A stretch of DNA of 64,000 bases. It comes from Ornithinimicrobium pratense (GTDB taxonomy: Bacteria; Actinomycetota; Actinomycetes; Actinomycetales; Dermatophilaceae). The notes under the pieces are model-generated. The model searched no databases and was not told the origin of the DNA. It was given only the letters and a program-made list of their open reading frames with translations. Positions within the stretch are counted from its first letter, which is position 1, and each line of letters opens with the position of its first letter. Where the stretch lies: contig NZ_CP044427.1 in the NCBI RefSeq assembly GCF_008843165.1, positions 2,914,001 through 2,978,000 on the forward strand, given 5' to 3'. Shown here piece by piece: positions 18,360-27,301 of the stretch. A program made the position numbers and the translations under genes.

Positions 18360-19141
18360 TCAGGGCTCCCCGAGTTCCAGCCGCAGCGCCGCGTGGTCGG
18401 TCAACCCGGCCTCGCGGGGGACTGCATCAGATCGCACGCCCGCACGCTGGGCACGAGGTCGGCGGTCACGAACGCGTGGTCGTAGCGGCAGCCGACCCCG
18501 CTGTGGTCCATCCAGCTGACCTGCCTTGACGTCGGGTGCAGACGCCGAAAGGCGTCGGTCAGGCCGTGCTCGCCGCTCAGCGCCTCGAGCATGGCTGTCT
18601 CCTCGGGCAGGACGTTGCGGAGCTGGTCGTCGTGCAGCGGGTCGACGAGGTTGAGGTCGCCAAGGAGCACCGCGGGCAGTTCAGGGCACGTGGCGCGCCA
18701 TACATTGAGCCATTCGCCCAGCGACGCTAACCACTCCCGCTTGCGCCGGCGCTGAGCGGAGGAGGAGTAGCGCACCGGGTCACTGGCCGCGCCGTAGACG
18801 CCGAGGAGCCGCAGCCGCCGCTCGCCCGCCACCACCTGCAGGGGCAGCACCCGCCCCGGCAGCACCGTCGGGCCGGCCAGTTCCTCCACCTCGGCGCGTA
18901 GGTCGGGACGTCGCACCACCACCATGACGCCCCGCCCCCCGGCGCCCGCGAGGTCGGTGACGTGGACGCTGTGCCCTGCCGCACGGCATACCTGCGCGAT
19001 CAGCCGGGTGCCCTCACCGCCTGACGTCTCAGTGAGCACCCACACGTCGTCATCGGCCGGCCAGAGCAGCTCCAGCAGGCCGCGGGCACGGTTCGGGGTG
19101 GGCGTCGAGACGTTGAGGGCGAGCAGCGTGCAAGGGGACAC
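18360..19141 (-). pseudogene. Endonuclease/exonuclease/phosphatase (EEP) family protein, C-terminal frameshift
   Basis: About 260 residues if repaired. N-terminal LLALNVSTP (EEP strand with the Asn), acidic Glu in VLTETSGG, LLGDLNLVDP (Asp-x-Asn, metal and phosphate contacts) and CRYDHAFV near the end. The final motif GLTDHAALRLELG, with the catalytic Asp-His, is only read after a one-base shift at the G run 18416-18420; without it the protein ends 18 residues early and loses the His. Adding one base restores a normal ending at 18360. GTG start at 19141. Substrate unknown (DNA repair nuclease or phosphodiesterase). Confidence 0.72.
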
Positions 19142-19238
19142 CGGGCGATGCTACGCCGCCCCCTCATCACGGCACGACCGACGACCTCGACGAGCTGTCG
19201 CCTGGTCCGTCACCCACGCGACAGTGGAAGACTGAGCG

Positions 19239-19553
19239 TTGCGCGAGATCTGCCTGGCACGGCTGGATCAGACCCGCCCCGTCCTGGTGCTCACCCGCCA
19301 CACTGCCCGCGCCGTCATGACCAAGGTGACCGTGGCGCCCATCACCTCAACGGTCAAGGGGTTGTCCAGCGAGGTCAGTCGGACGTGCCAACGGGCCGGA
19401 CCGCGACAGTGCGGTCTCGATCGACAACGTCGTGACCCTCCCCGCCGACCTATTGGGGCGAACGCTGGGATTCCTCACCCCGAGCAGGAGCACCAACTCG
19501 CACGAGCCATCGTGGTAGTTCACAAGCTGCGGAGCAGCTACAACAGCTGGTAG
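19239..19553 (+). pseudogene. mazF: MazF/PemK-type toxin, frameshifted
   Basis: The first frame reads REICLARLDQTRPVLVLTR and KVTVAPITSTVKGLSSEV, the core of actinobacterial MazF endoribonucleases. A shift near 19374-19378 then gives VGRANGPDRDSAVSIDNVV and LPADLLGRTLGFLTP in the next frame, and a second shift at the C run 19478-19481 gives PEQEHQLARAIVVVHKL. All family blocks are present in order, so the gene was complete recently; the second shift is a single missing C. TTG start at 19239 with GGAAG eight bases before. No intact antitoxin is readable upstream. Confidence 0.75.
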
Positions 19554-20329
19554 CGCGAAAGTCGGACGCCGAGGAGGCGCCAGGAGCTGATGATCTCGTC
19601 GGTGGTCCAGACCCCGATCGGGTTCGACCATGACTGGGACTGCTTGTGCAGGCTCCAGCCGCCGGGCAGAGTGACGGCGGCGTGGGCGAGGTCGCCGTCT
19701 TGTCGCCAGACCAGGACCTGCCCGCCCTCGTCGCCGGCGCGGGTGCGGTCGGGCGTGGTCGCGGCGTCCAGCCAGGTCTGGAACTGGTCGAGTTGGATCC
19801 AGTCGTCCTCGACGGATTGTCCGGCGGCCGCCATGACCGCGCCGAAGCAGTTGGGCCCTGACCTCGCGGGGAAGGTGCCGGCCAGCTCCGCCGCCCGAGG
19901 CAAGGGTCCTGCAGAGGCTCGTCGAAGCTCGCTACGGGCCAGTGCGTGCAGGCTCGGCCGGGCGCCCGCTTCCATCCACCGGACCAGTTTGGCGCTGATC
20001 ATCGGGTCGGAAGGCCAGGCGGGTGCCGGTTTCGGGTGCATACGACGCCGTCGTTCAGCTCCCAGGAGCGTCCGAAGCCCCGGCTGGAGGTCTGCATGCT
20101 GGTTTTCGGACAGCCAGGTCCACGGCCCACCGCCGTACATGAAGAAGGTGTCGCGTAACTCGTCCGTGACCTCGACAGCGTCCACCGTCGGGACACGCTG
20201 CGTCTGGTCCTGGGTCAGGTCAGCGGTGCGGAACGGTTGCGGTCCTGGACAGTAGTACCCGAGCCAACGCTCGACCTGCTGCCCGGTCACCGGGATCCCG
20301 AGCACGCTCAGTGAGGTCACCCGATCCAT
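19538..20329 (-). CDS. Conserved hypothetical protein with a Cys/His pair
   Basis: About 263 residues, soluble, no signal peptide. The C-terminal half holds GPNCFGAVMAAAG (Cys near residue 161) and, some 60 residues later, DLAHAAVTLPGGWSLHKQSQ (His near 218 and 229). A buried Cys followed by His in this spacing is reminiscent of NlpC/P60- or C39-like thiol hydrolases, but no family is established. The Trp-rich C-terminus (IISSWRLLGVRLSRYQLL) looks conserved. Ends facing the mazF remnant. ATG at 20329. Confidence 0.65.
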   Translation of the reverse strand: MDRVTSLSVLGIPVTGQQVERWLGYYCPGPQPFRTADLTQDQTQRVPTVDAVEVTDELRDTFFMYGGGPWTWLSENQHADLQPGLRTLLGAERRRRMHPKPAPAWPSDPMISAKLVRWMEAGARPSLHALARSELRRASAGPLPRAAELAGTFPARSGPNCFGAVMAAAGQSVEDDWIQLDQFQTWLDAATTPDRTRAGDEGGQVLVWRQDGDLAHAAVTLPGGWSLHKQSQSWSNPIGVWTTDEIISSWRLLGVRLSRYQLL

Positions 20330-20438
20330 CTTCGCAGCTCACTGCCGGCTCCGAGCGCGATCCAGCGATGTATGCCCACCCGAAGGTAGCGGTGCCCTCC
20401 CAGCTGGACGCCACCTGCGTTTCCGTTCACCGGGCGGC

Positions 20439-21158
20439 TCAGCCGAGCAGGCGCACGGGGATCTCGTGCTCGACCGCTTGGTCACCGGCCCGCTCGACCC
20501 GGAGCGCCGGGTGTCCCTCAGCTTCAGTGACTGCCTCGACGAATGCGCCGTCGCGCCATACGAGCGCCACGTGGTCGTCGGCGGCGTACGTCGTCGGCAT
20601 CTCGCCGGTAGCGACCCAGCGACGCAGGCTGGCACGGCGGCCATCCTCACCGAGCAGATGCGGGCACGCCCCGCCGGGCAAGAAGCCGAGGCCATCGCGG
20701 AGCGGGGCGAGTGGGCCGTAGGAGTCGGTTGAGGACGCCTCATACCAGCAGTTCATCCCGGCGCTGATTCCCGCAAGCACCGTCCCCTGCGCGCAGGCCC
20801 GGCGCAGGATGTCAGGTAGGCCGTGATGGCGCCACACTGCGAGCAAGTTGGCCGTCGACCCGCCGCCGACGTAGACCAGATCCTGGTCAAGGAGCATCGA
20901 GGGGTCGGTATAACCCCACGGGTCCTGGCAGAAGAGCGAAAGCACGGACGTCTCAGCCCGGCCCGCGAAGGCCGACTCGAACCGCTCGCAGTATGTGGAT
21001 GCGTCGCCGCTCGCCGTCGGGATGAAGCAGACCTTGGGCCGCTCGGCGCCGGTCAGTCCGATGAGGTGGTCATCGATCAGGGAGCGGCCATCATCCGACA
21101 TCGAGAAGCCACCGCCTCCGAGGGTGACGATCGTGCCGCGAACGGGTGCCGACATCAT
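20439..21158 (-). CDS. Peptidase E-like serine peptidase (family S51)
   Basis: About 239 residues, cytosolic. TLGGGGF at the N-terminus, FIPTASGD, the catalytic-site GISAGMNCW (nucleophile Ser near residue 130) preceded by YVGGGSTANLL, and a later His/Asp-rich part fit the S51 fold (class I glutamine-amidotransferase-like). Family members cleave dipeptides with N-terminal Asp or act on cyanophycin-like substrates. ATG at 21158 has GAAGG four bases upstream. Lies directly downstream of, and on the same strand as, pnkp with about 125 bases between. Confidence 0.87.
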   Translation of the reverse strand: MMSAPVRGTIVTLGGGGFSMSDDGRSLIDDHLIGLTGAERPKVCFIPTASGDASTYCERFESAFAGRAETSVLSLFCQDPWGYTDPSMLLDQDLVYVGGGSTANLLAVWRHHGLPDILRRACAQGTVLAGISAGMNCWYEASSTDSYGPLAPLRDGLGFLPGGACPHLLGEDGRRASLRRWVATGEMPTTYAADDHVALVWRDGAFVEAVTEAEGHPALRVERAGDQAVEHEIPVRLLG

Positions 21159-21282
21159 CGAGCCTTCCATGCTAGGCAGGGTACGTACCCCACTCGTGCC
21201 CGTGCACAGGTCTGCCGATGACAGAGCACCTAACCTTGGCGCGAGTGGCCGGCCGCTGTCCCTATCGCGGTTGCACCGCGTC

Positions 21283-23805
21283 TCAGAGTCTTGGGTCGAC
21301 GGGCTCGGACTCCAGGGCGAGGACGGCAAATACGGCTTGATGCACCTTCCACAGCGGCGCATGGTCGACGAAGGCGGTAAGGGCTTCGAGTCCGAGTCCG
21401 TGCTCGCGTCGGGCTAGCTGCCGCTTCTTTCCAAGGTGCCGGTCGCGCAGGAGCGGCAGTGAGTCGGTGTAGTCGGGTCCGTAGATGATTCGCAGGTACT
21501 CCCGGCCCCGGACCTTGATGCCGGGCTGGACCGATGCGTCGGTGAGGTGGGCCGGTTTGACGACCATGCCTTCTCCGCCGGCGGCGGTCAGCTCGTCCCA
21601 CCACCGGGTCGCTGCGTCGCGCTCCTGCCTGGATGCGAGGTCGACGAAGCGGTGGCGGGTCGGGGTGATGAGCTCGTCGTTCAGCTTGGCGAGCTCGGCG
21701 AGGTGCCACTCGTGCGGTTCGGTCAACGCCAGGGCGCGTCCTTCTGCTGCGAGGATCTGGAAGGGAGCCAGCGTCACGCCCTCCAAGCCCTGCGTCGGTC
21801 GCACGTAGGCGGCGTAGGCGTCCCGGAACTTCGCGGCGTTGGCGAGGCGGCGTTCTGCCTGTCGCGTGAGGTCGCTGACGTCCAGGCCGCGGGCTGCGGC
21901 TTGCTCAAGGGCGGTGAGGGCTTCGGGCAGGGCGTGCGCGGCCGCCGCCCCGACGGAGGCGTACTGCGCCTGGATGAGGTCGAGTGCCTTGACCGACCAG
22001 GGAAGAAGCTCGCAGTCAAGGGCGAGCCAGTCCGTCTCCAGCGACTCGAACAGCGGCTTCGCCGAGAGGCGAAGGCGCTGAAGGAGCCCGGTGGTGTCCG
22101 CGAAGAAGGGCCGTCCGGTGCGGGTGTAGACAGCGCCGGTGGAGCCGTCGCCGACGCCGAAGCGCCCCTCGGCGGCCTCCGCGTCCTGAGCGATGACGGC
22201 GATGGCGCGCGAGCCCATGTGCTTCTCCTCGCACACAACCCGCGTGACGCCCCAGCCGGCGTACTCCTCGAACGCCTCCTCCGGGTGCTCCAGGAACCCC
22301 TCCAGGGTGGAGGTGGCGACCGGCGACATGGCCGGTGGCAGGTAGACCAGCCACCGTGGGTCGACGGCAAACCGGCTCATCACCTCCAGCGCGGCCGCGG
22401 CGTTCTCCTCGGGGATCTTCACCTTGCCGGCGTGAGCGGTCGCCAACCAGCGAGTACCGGCGACGTCGCCGATCTTGAGCACCGACGGCTCGCGGTCGAC
22501 CGTGGCCGGCGCCAGCGGACGGACCGGTTCGTACCACTGCTGCTCGGCCGGCACGGACACGATCTGGCGCTCGGGGTAGCGCAGCGCGGTGAGTGCGCCG
22601 CCGAAGACCACGCCGGTGTCCAGGCAGATGGTGTTGTTGACCCATTCCGCTTCGGGGACGGGCGTGTGGCCGTAGACGACCATGGCCTGGCCGCGGTACT
22701 CCTGCGCCCAGGGGTAACGCACGGGCAGGCCGTACTCGTCGGTCTCCCCGGTGGTGTCGCCGTAGAGCGCGAAGGCGCGGACCCGCCCGGAGGAACGGCC
22801 GTGGTAAGCCTCTTTCAGCCCAGCGTGGGCGACGACCAGCTTGCCCCCATCGAGGACGTAGTGGCTGATGAGCCCATCGAGGAAGTCCAGGGTGTGGACC
22901 TGGAACTGTTCAGGCTCCTGCTCCAACTGGGCGAGGGACTCGGCCAGGCCGTGAGAGATGGTCACCTTCGATCCGCGCAGGGCGCGCAGCAACTTGGCCT
23001 CGTGGTTGCCGGACACGCAGAGTGCGTCGCCGGAGGCAACCATGCCCATCACCAGGCGCAGCACGCCGACCGTGTCCGGTCCGCGGTCGACCAGGTCACC
23101 GACGAAGACGGCCTGCCGGCCTTCCGGGTGGGAGGCTCCGACCGCGACGCCGGCCGCGTCCACGGCCACGGCCCAGCCCAGCTCGGTGAGCAGGGTCCGG
23201 AGCTCCGAGGCGCACCCGTGGACGTCGCCGACGATGTCGAAGGGACCGTGCTGGTGCCTGCGGTCGTTCCACGGACGCTCACGCACGATCCGCACCGTGT
23301 CGACCTGGTCGGTGCCGCGCAGGACGTGGACCCGCCGGAACCCCTCCTTGTTGAGCTTGCCCAAGGACCGCTGGAGGTCGCGATGCTGCCGGGCGACGAC
23401 ATGGCGGCCGAAGTCCCGATCTGGCCGTGTCGCGTTGCGCTCGGCCGCTAGTGACTCGGGCACGTCCAGCACGATGGCATCCACGAGGACGTCATGACTC
23501 TTGGCGAGCTTGACGAGCGAGGCACGAGCGCCCCGCTGCACGTTCGTGGCGTCGACCACGGTCAGCAGGCCGCGACGCAGCCGGGTGCCGACGATGTAGT
23601 GCAGCACGTCGAACGCATCCGGCGTGGCTGACTGGTCGTTCTCGTCGTTGGCGACTAGTCCACGGCAGAAGTCGCTGGAGAGGACCTCGGTCGGTGCGAA
23701 GTGTGTCCGGGCGAACGTCGACTTCCCACTGCCCGACACGCCGATCAGCACGACCAGGCCCATGGCCGGCACGGTGACCGGAAGTTCATTGGAGACGTCA
23801 GTCAT
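21283..23805 (-). CDS. pnkp: Bacterial RNA-repair enzyme Pnkp (kinase-phosphatase-ligase)
   Basis: About 840 residues, matching the roughly 870 of the Clostridium thermocellum enzyme. Three modules: 5'-OH polynucleotide kinase with P-loop GVSGSGKST (residues 22-30); binuclear metallophosphatase removing 2',3'-cyclic phosphate, with GDVHG, GDLVDRGPD and GNHE (about 190-270); and an adenylyltransferase (ligase-like) with the nucleotide-accepting Lys in CEEKHMGSRA (about 540) plus ELLPW and GMVVKP. It heals both ends of a broken RNA and, with Hen1, seals it. ATG at 23805 overlaps the hen1 stop by 8 bases, so the two are co-translated. Confidence 0.95.
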   Translation of the reverse strand: MTDVSNELPVTVPAMGLVVLIGVSGSGKSTFARTHFAPTEVLSSDFCRGLVANDENDQSATPDAFDVLHYIVGTRLRRGLLTVVDATNVQRGARASLVKLAKSHDVLVDAIVLDVPESLAAERNATRPDRDFGRHVVARQHRDLQRSLGKLNKEGFRRVHVLRGTDQVDTVRIVRERPWNDRRHQHGPFDIVGDVHGCASELRTLLTELGWAVAVDAAGVAVGASHPEGRQAVFVGDLVDRGPDTVGVLRLVMGMVASGDALCVSGNHEAKLLRALRGSKVTISHGLAESLAQLEQEPEQFQVHTLDFLDGLISHYVLDGGKLVVAHAGLKEAYHGRSSGRVRAFALYGDTTGETDEYGLPVRYPWAQEYRGQAMVVYGHTPVPEAEWVNNTICLDTGVVFGGALTALRYPERQIVSVPAEQQWYEPVRPLAPATVDREPSVLKIGDVAGTRWLATAHAGKVKIPEENAAAALEVMSRFAVDPRWLVYLPPAMSPVATSTLEGFLEHPEEAFEEYAGWGVTRVVCEEKHMGSRAIAVIAQDAEAAEGRFGVGDGSTGAVYTRTGRPFFADTTGLLQRLRLSAKPLFESLETDWLALDCELLPWSVKALDLIQAQYASVGAAAAHALPEALTALEQAAARGLDVSDLTRQAERRLANAAKFRDAYAAYVRPTQGLEGVTLAPFQILAAEGRALALTEPHEWHLAELAKLNDELITPTRHRFVDLASRQERDAATRWWDELTAAGGEGMVVKPAHLTDASVQPGIKVRGREYLRIIYGPDYTDSLPLLRDRHLGKKRQLARREHGLGLEALTAFVDHAPLWKVHQAVFAVLALESEPVDPRL

Positions 23806-25210
23806 CACGGCCCGCCTCCCGGGTGAAGATGCCCATCTGCGTCGGGGCGCCGAACGTCTCGTCGACCTGTCCGATGCCTCGATGCTCCACCGTGTAGCCG
23901 TACGCGGCGGCGACGCGCTCAGACCAGTCGGCGAACTCCGAGCGGGTCCACTCGAACCGATGGTCAGGGTGCCGCATTCCGGTCAGGCCTTCGTACAGGG
24001 CGTTGCATTCGCTGTTCGGGGTGGTCACGACGACGAGCCCGGGTCGGGCGACGCCCCACACCACGCGCTCCAGAGCCTCCAGCCGGGACGGGTCGACATG
24101 TTCCACGACCTCCATCAGGACAGCGGCGTCGAACCCGGCAAACCGGTCGTCCTCGTAGGTCAGGGCGCTCTGAAACAGCTGGACGCGGCCAGCCTGCCGC
24201 TCACTCATCTGCTCCAGCCGCACACGGGCGGCGGCGTACTGCACGGACCGCGCCGACACATCGGACCCGGCGACCCGGGTGAAAACCCCGGTCTTGACCA
24301 GCCGGTCAAGGAACTGGCCAGAACCGCAACCCAGGTCGATGACCGATTGCACCCCAGCATCGAGCAAGACCTGATGGACCGCGTCGTGGCGCTGAACGTT
24401 GAGCGGGAGGCGCTGATCGTCCGGCTGCCGCACCTCCTCGTCCTGGGCCGGCTCCACGACCTCATCAAGGTCGTCCCCGAGCTCCGCCAGGCGAGCCAGC
24501 GCCACTCGCCGAAGGGCGCCGGCCCGACCAAGGTAGCGGCGCGTGATGAGATCCCGCTCCGGGTGGTTCGGCAGCCACGCTTCGCCCGATCGCAAGAGTT
24601 TGTCCACCTCGTCCGCACCCTGCCAGTAGTGCTTGGACTCATCCAGCGCCGGCAGCAAGACGTGCAACTGGTTCAGCGTGTCTGCCAGACGCACAGTGCC
24701 AGTGATGCGAAGCCGCACGTACCTGGAGCTGCCCCACTCGGGGAATGCGTCGTCCAGCGGGATGGGCTGCGCCTCGACGGCCCAACCCAGGGGCTCGAAG
24801 AGGCGATGAGCGATGCTCGGCCCGCCACGACACGGGAGCACCGGGATGTTGACCTCCAGCGGGATGGGCGAGTCCGCCAGGTCTTGCCTGGAGGCACAGC
24901 GCCCGCTGCGGGCGGTGCTGAAGACCTGCGCCATCGCGACAGCGAGCAATGAGGACGCCGCATACGGACGGTCGTTGACGTACTGGGCGAGGCTGAAGTC
25001 AGGAGAGCCCTTTCCTCGGGACCGGGCCAACCGCACCGGGTCGACATCAAGCATGAGGGCGACGGCACACCTCTCCTGAGTCGCCTCCGGGTAGAAGACC
25101 GTCGCGGTCCCGAACGACTGCTCGAAGCGCTGCACGCGGTCGGGGTGCTTATGCAAGAGGAAGCCCAGGTCGGTCGCCGGCTGGTGCGTTGTCGCGACGG
25201 TCAACAGCAT
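23798..25210 (-). CDS. hen1: RNA 3'-terminal ribose 2'-O-methyltransferase Hen1
   Basis: About 470 residues. The N-terminal domain (about 1-240) is the bacterial Hen1-N module that activates the Pnkp ligase. The C-terminal methyltransferase has SAM-binding VIDLGCGSGQFL (about 280) and the Mn2+-binding set MEVVEHVD (Glu, Glu, His) plus DHRFEWTR (His). Methylation of the 3' terminal ribose before sealing makes the repaired site resistant to renewed cutting by the same ribotoxin. ATG at 25210; first gene of the hen1-pnkp operon. The region upstream is short and divergent from the next gene. Confidence 0.95.
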   Translation of the reverse strand: MLLTVATTHQPATDLGFLLHKHPDRVQRFEQSFGTATVFYPEATQERCAVALMLDVDPVRLARSRGKGSPDFSLAQYVNDRPYAASSLLAVAMAQVFSTARSGRCASRQDLADSPIPLEVNIPVLPCRGGPSIAHRLFEPLGWAVEAQPIPLDDAFPEWGSSRYVRLRITGTVRLADTLNQLHVLLPALDESKHYWQGADEVDKLLRSGEAWLPNHPERDLITRRYLGRAGALRRVALARLAELGDDLDEVVEPAQDEEVRQPDDQRLPLNVQRHDAVHQVLLDAGVQSVIDLGCGSGQFLDRLVKTGVFTRVAGSDVSARSVQYAAARVRLEQMSERQAGRVQLFQSALTYEDDRFAGFDAAVLMEVVEHVDPSRLEALERVVWGVARPGLVVVTTPNSECNALYEGLTGMRHPDHRFEWTRSEFADWSERVAAAYGYTVEHRGIGQVDETFGAPTQMGIFTREAGRDD

Positions 25211-25339
25211 CCGCTCAGTCTGCCCGAGCACCGGCATCACAGGTCAGCAGGCACGCGGACAGCAGTCGCGAGCAGCACGACCAGCTCGAGACTGGTGCAG
25301 TCCCGCGCCGTCCGCCAGCTGCCACCTAGGGTGGTGGAC

Positions 25340-25864
25340 GTGTCTGACGTTCTACCGTTCTTGGCTCTCATTCCTGCGGTCCTGGGGTTTCTGTGGGCGA
25401 GCATCGTCGTACACGAAGGTGGTCACTACCTGCTGGGTCTGTGGGCGGGCGTCCCCGCTCGCGACCTGAAGATTCGCCTTGGCCGTCCATCGTTCGTCGC
25501 CCTGCGCCGAGGAGAGCGATGGCTCTCCCCGGATGACCCGGAGTACGCGCCGACGTTTCTGAGGCACAACCCATCGCCGATTGCGGCGTGGTCGTTTGTC
25601 GCAGGAGGGTTCCTGCTCGAGACCGGGCTGGTGCTGCTTCTCGTCGTCATCTTGCAAGGTTTCGGCGCCGTCGCCCTACTCATGCTGGGGGTGAGTTCTG
25701 CGCTCTTCTGTTTCTACCTCCTCGCCGATGCCATCGCTTCGAAACGCAGCGGGGTTGCCTACGGCGACTGCGGTGCGATGTGGCGCATATCTGCACCAGC
25801 AACACTCATCGGACTCACAGCGCTGATCTCCCTGAGAGTGGCAGCCCTCCTCCACCTCCTGTAG
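25340..25864 (+). CDS. Membrane protein with an M50-like HExxH motif
   Basis: About 174 residues and four to five membrane segments. The first helix carries VVHEGGHYLLGLWAG: HEGGH is the metal-binding motif of site-2-type M50 peptidases, in the right place at the membrane. The second M50 motif (N-x-x-P-x-x-x-x-D type) is not evident; DCGAMWRISAP is a weak candidate for the acidic ligand. It may be a small M50-like or non-catalytic relative. Three close GTGs (25331, 25334, 25340) could start it. Divergent from hen1. Confidence 0.65.
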   Translation: MSDVLPFLALIPAVLGFLWASIVVHEGGHYLLGLWAGVPARDLKIRLGRPSFVALRRGERWLSPDDPEYAPTFLRHNPSPIAAWSFVAGGFLLETGLVLLLVVILQGFGAVALLMLGVSSALFCFYLLADAIASKRSGVAYGDCGAMWRISAPATLIGLTALISLRVAALLHLL

Positions 25865-25969
25865 AGGGGTAACGCTCCCAGCGGTACTGGCGAGGTTCGA
25901 GGCGCCACCTGACTCGAGAGGGGTTAGTGTCCTCACATCGCAGTGACGCAACGTCAGAAAAGGGGTGCG

Positions 25970-27286
25970 ATGGCAACGACGCCGAAGGACACCACCGAGC
26001 GCAGCGCTCCCCTGGTGGCCCGCCACCTCCGTATCCCGTTCATCCTGCTCATCCTCTGCTTCGCCGCATGGGGTATGGCCGCCAACCTCACCGACATCCT
26101 CGTTGGGGTCTTCCGCGGCATCTTCGACATGTCGAACTTCCAGGCTTCGCTGGTCCAGTTCGCTTACTACGGTGCCTATTTCCTGCTGGCGATCCCGGCC
26201 GCGTTCATCAACGCCCGCTACGGCTTCAAGGCCGGCGTCCTGGTGGGGCTAGGACTCGCGGCCGTGGGTGGTTTCCTCTTCATCCCCGCCAGCAGCCTGC
26301 TCGTCTATGAGATGTTCCTGCTGGCCCTCTTCGTGCTCGCGGCAGGTCTGTCCATCCTGGAGACCTCCGCCAACCCCTTCGTCATCGGAATGGGCGAGGA
26401 GGCCAGCGCCACCCAGCGGCTCAACCTTGCGCAGTCCTTCAACCCGGTCGGTGCCAACGTCGGTGTGCTGATGGGCGCCATCCTCATCCTGCCGAACCTG
26501 ACGCCGGAGGAGAGCAAGACCATCATGGGAGAGGACGAGCTCCTCGCCGCCACGGAGTCCGACCTGGGCCTGGTGCTGCAGCCCTACCTGGGGATCGCCG
26601 GGATCCTGGTGCTCATCTGGCTGCTCATCGCCTTCCGCAAGATGGAGCTGCCCAGCGCGCCGGCGCCGGTCGACCTGACCTCTGGCCGCGGTGGCACGCT
26701 GGGCCGGCTGTGGGCCAACCGGCACTACCGCTACGGCGTGGTGGCGCAGTTCTTCAACGTCGCGGCCCAGACGTGCACCTGGACCTTCACCATCCTGTAT
26801 GCCCAGGACGTCGCCGGAACCTCCCCCGGCGAGGCCGGCTGGTGGCTGCAGGCGAGCCTGATCCTCTTCCTCATCTCGCGCTTCGTGATGACCTACCTGC
26901 TGGGAATCTTCCGGCCGGCCCTGCTGCTGCTGATCATGGCGGTCTTCGGCGTGATTTGTTGCCTGACCTCCATCTTCGTCCTCAACGTCGTCGGGTTGAT
27001 CGCGGTGGTGGCCATCTCGGCCTCGCTGTCACTGATGTTCCCGACCATCTACGGCCTCTCGCTGCAGGGGCTGGGCCCGGACGCCAAGTTCGGCTCGGCC
27101 GGCCTGGTGATGGCCATCCTCGGCGGTGCGCTGGTGCCGATGGTGCACGCGAGCGTGATGGACGCCGCTGGATCGGCGATGGGCTACATCGTGCCGGCCA
27201 TCTGCCTGGCGGCAGTCGCGGCATACGCCCTGTTCGCATTGCAGAACACCCGTCCTGCGGCTGGCGCCGCGAGGTCCGAGGCCTGA
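25970..27286 (+). CDS. fucP: MFS sugar permease, FucP family
   Basis: About 438 residues, 12 membrane segments. Features of the fucose/glucose-galactose porter family are visible: the TM1 CFAAWGMAANLTD block, YYGAYFLLAIPA in TM2, and LETSANPFVIGMG between TM4 and TM5, with the Glu and Asn that bind sugar and protons. Imports a hexose or deoxyhexose with H+. ATG 25970 follows AAAAGGGG. The next gene starts 15 bases after the stop, so they form an operon. The exact sugar is not certain. Confidence 0.85.
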   Translation: MATTPKDTTERSAPLVARHLRIPFILLILCFAAWGMAANLTDILVGVFRGIFDMSNFQASLVQFAYYGAYFLLAIPAAFINARYGFKAGVLVGLGLAAVGGFLFIPASSLLVYEMFLLALFVLAAGLSILETSANPFVIGMGEEASATQRLNLAQSFNPVGANVGVLMGAILILPNLTPEESKTIMGEDELLAATESDLGLVLQPYLGIAGILVLIWLLIAFRKMELPSAPAPVDLTSGRGGTLGRLWANRHYRYGVVAQFFNVAAQTCTWTFTILYAQDVAGTSPGEAGWWLQASLILFLISRFVMTYLLGIFRPALLLLIMAVFGVICCLTSIFVLNVVGLIAVVAISASLSLMFPTIYGLSLQGLGPDAKFGSAGLVMAILGGALVPMVHASVMDAAGSAMGYIVPAICLAAVAAYALFALQNTRPAAGAARSEA

Positions 27287-27301
27287 AGGGTGGCGATCGG
27301 T

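Noticed and set aside
20880-20920. Candidate attR resembling the tRNA-Lys 3' end
   Set aside because: Only CCCACGGG is shared, too short for this composition, and it lies inside the peptidase E gene.
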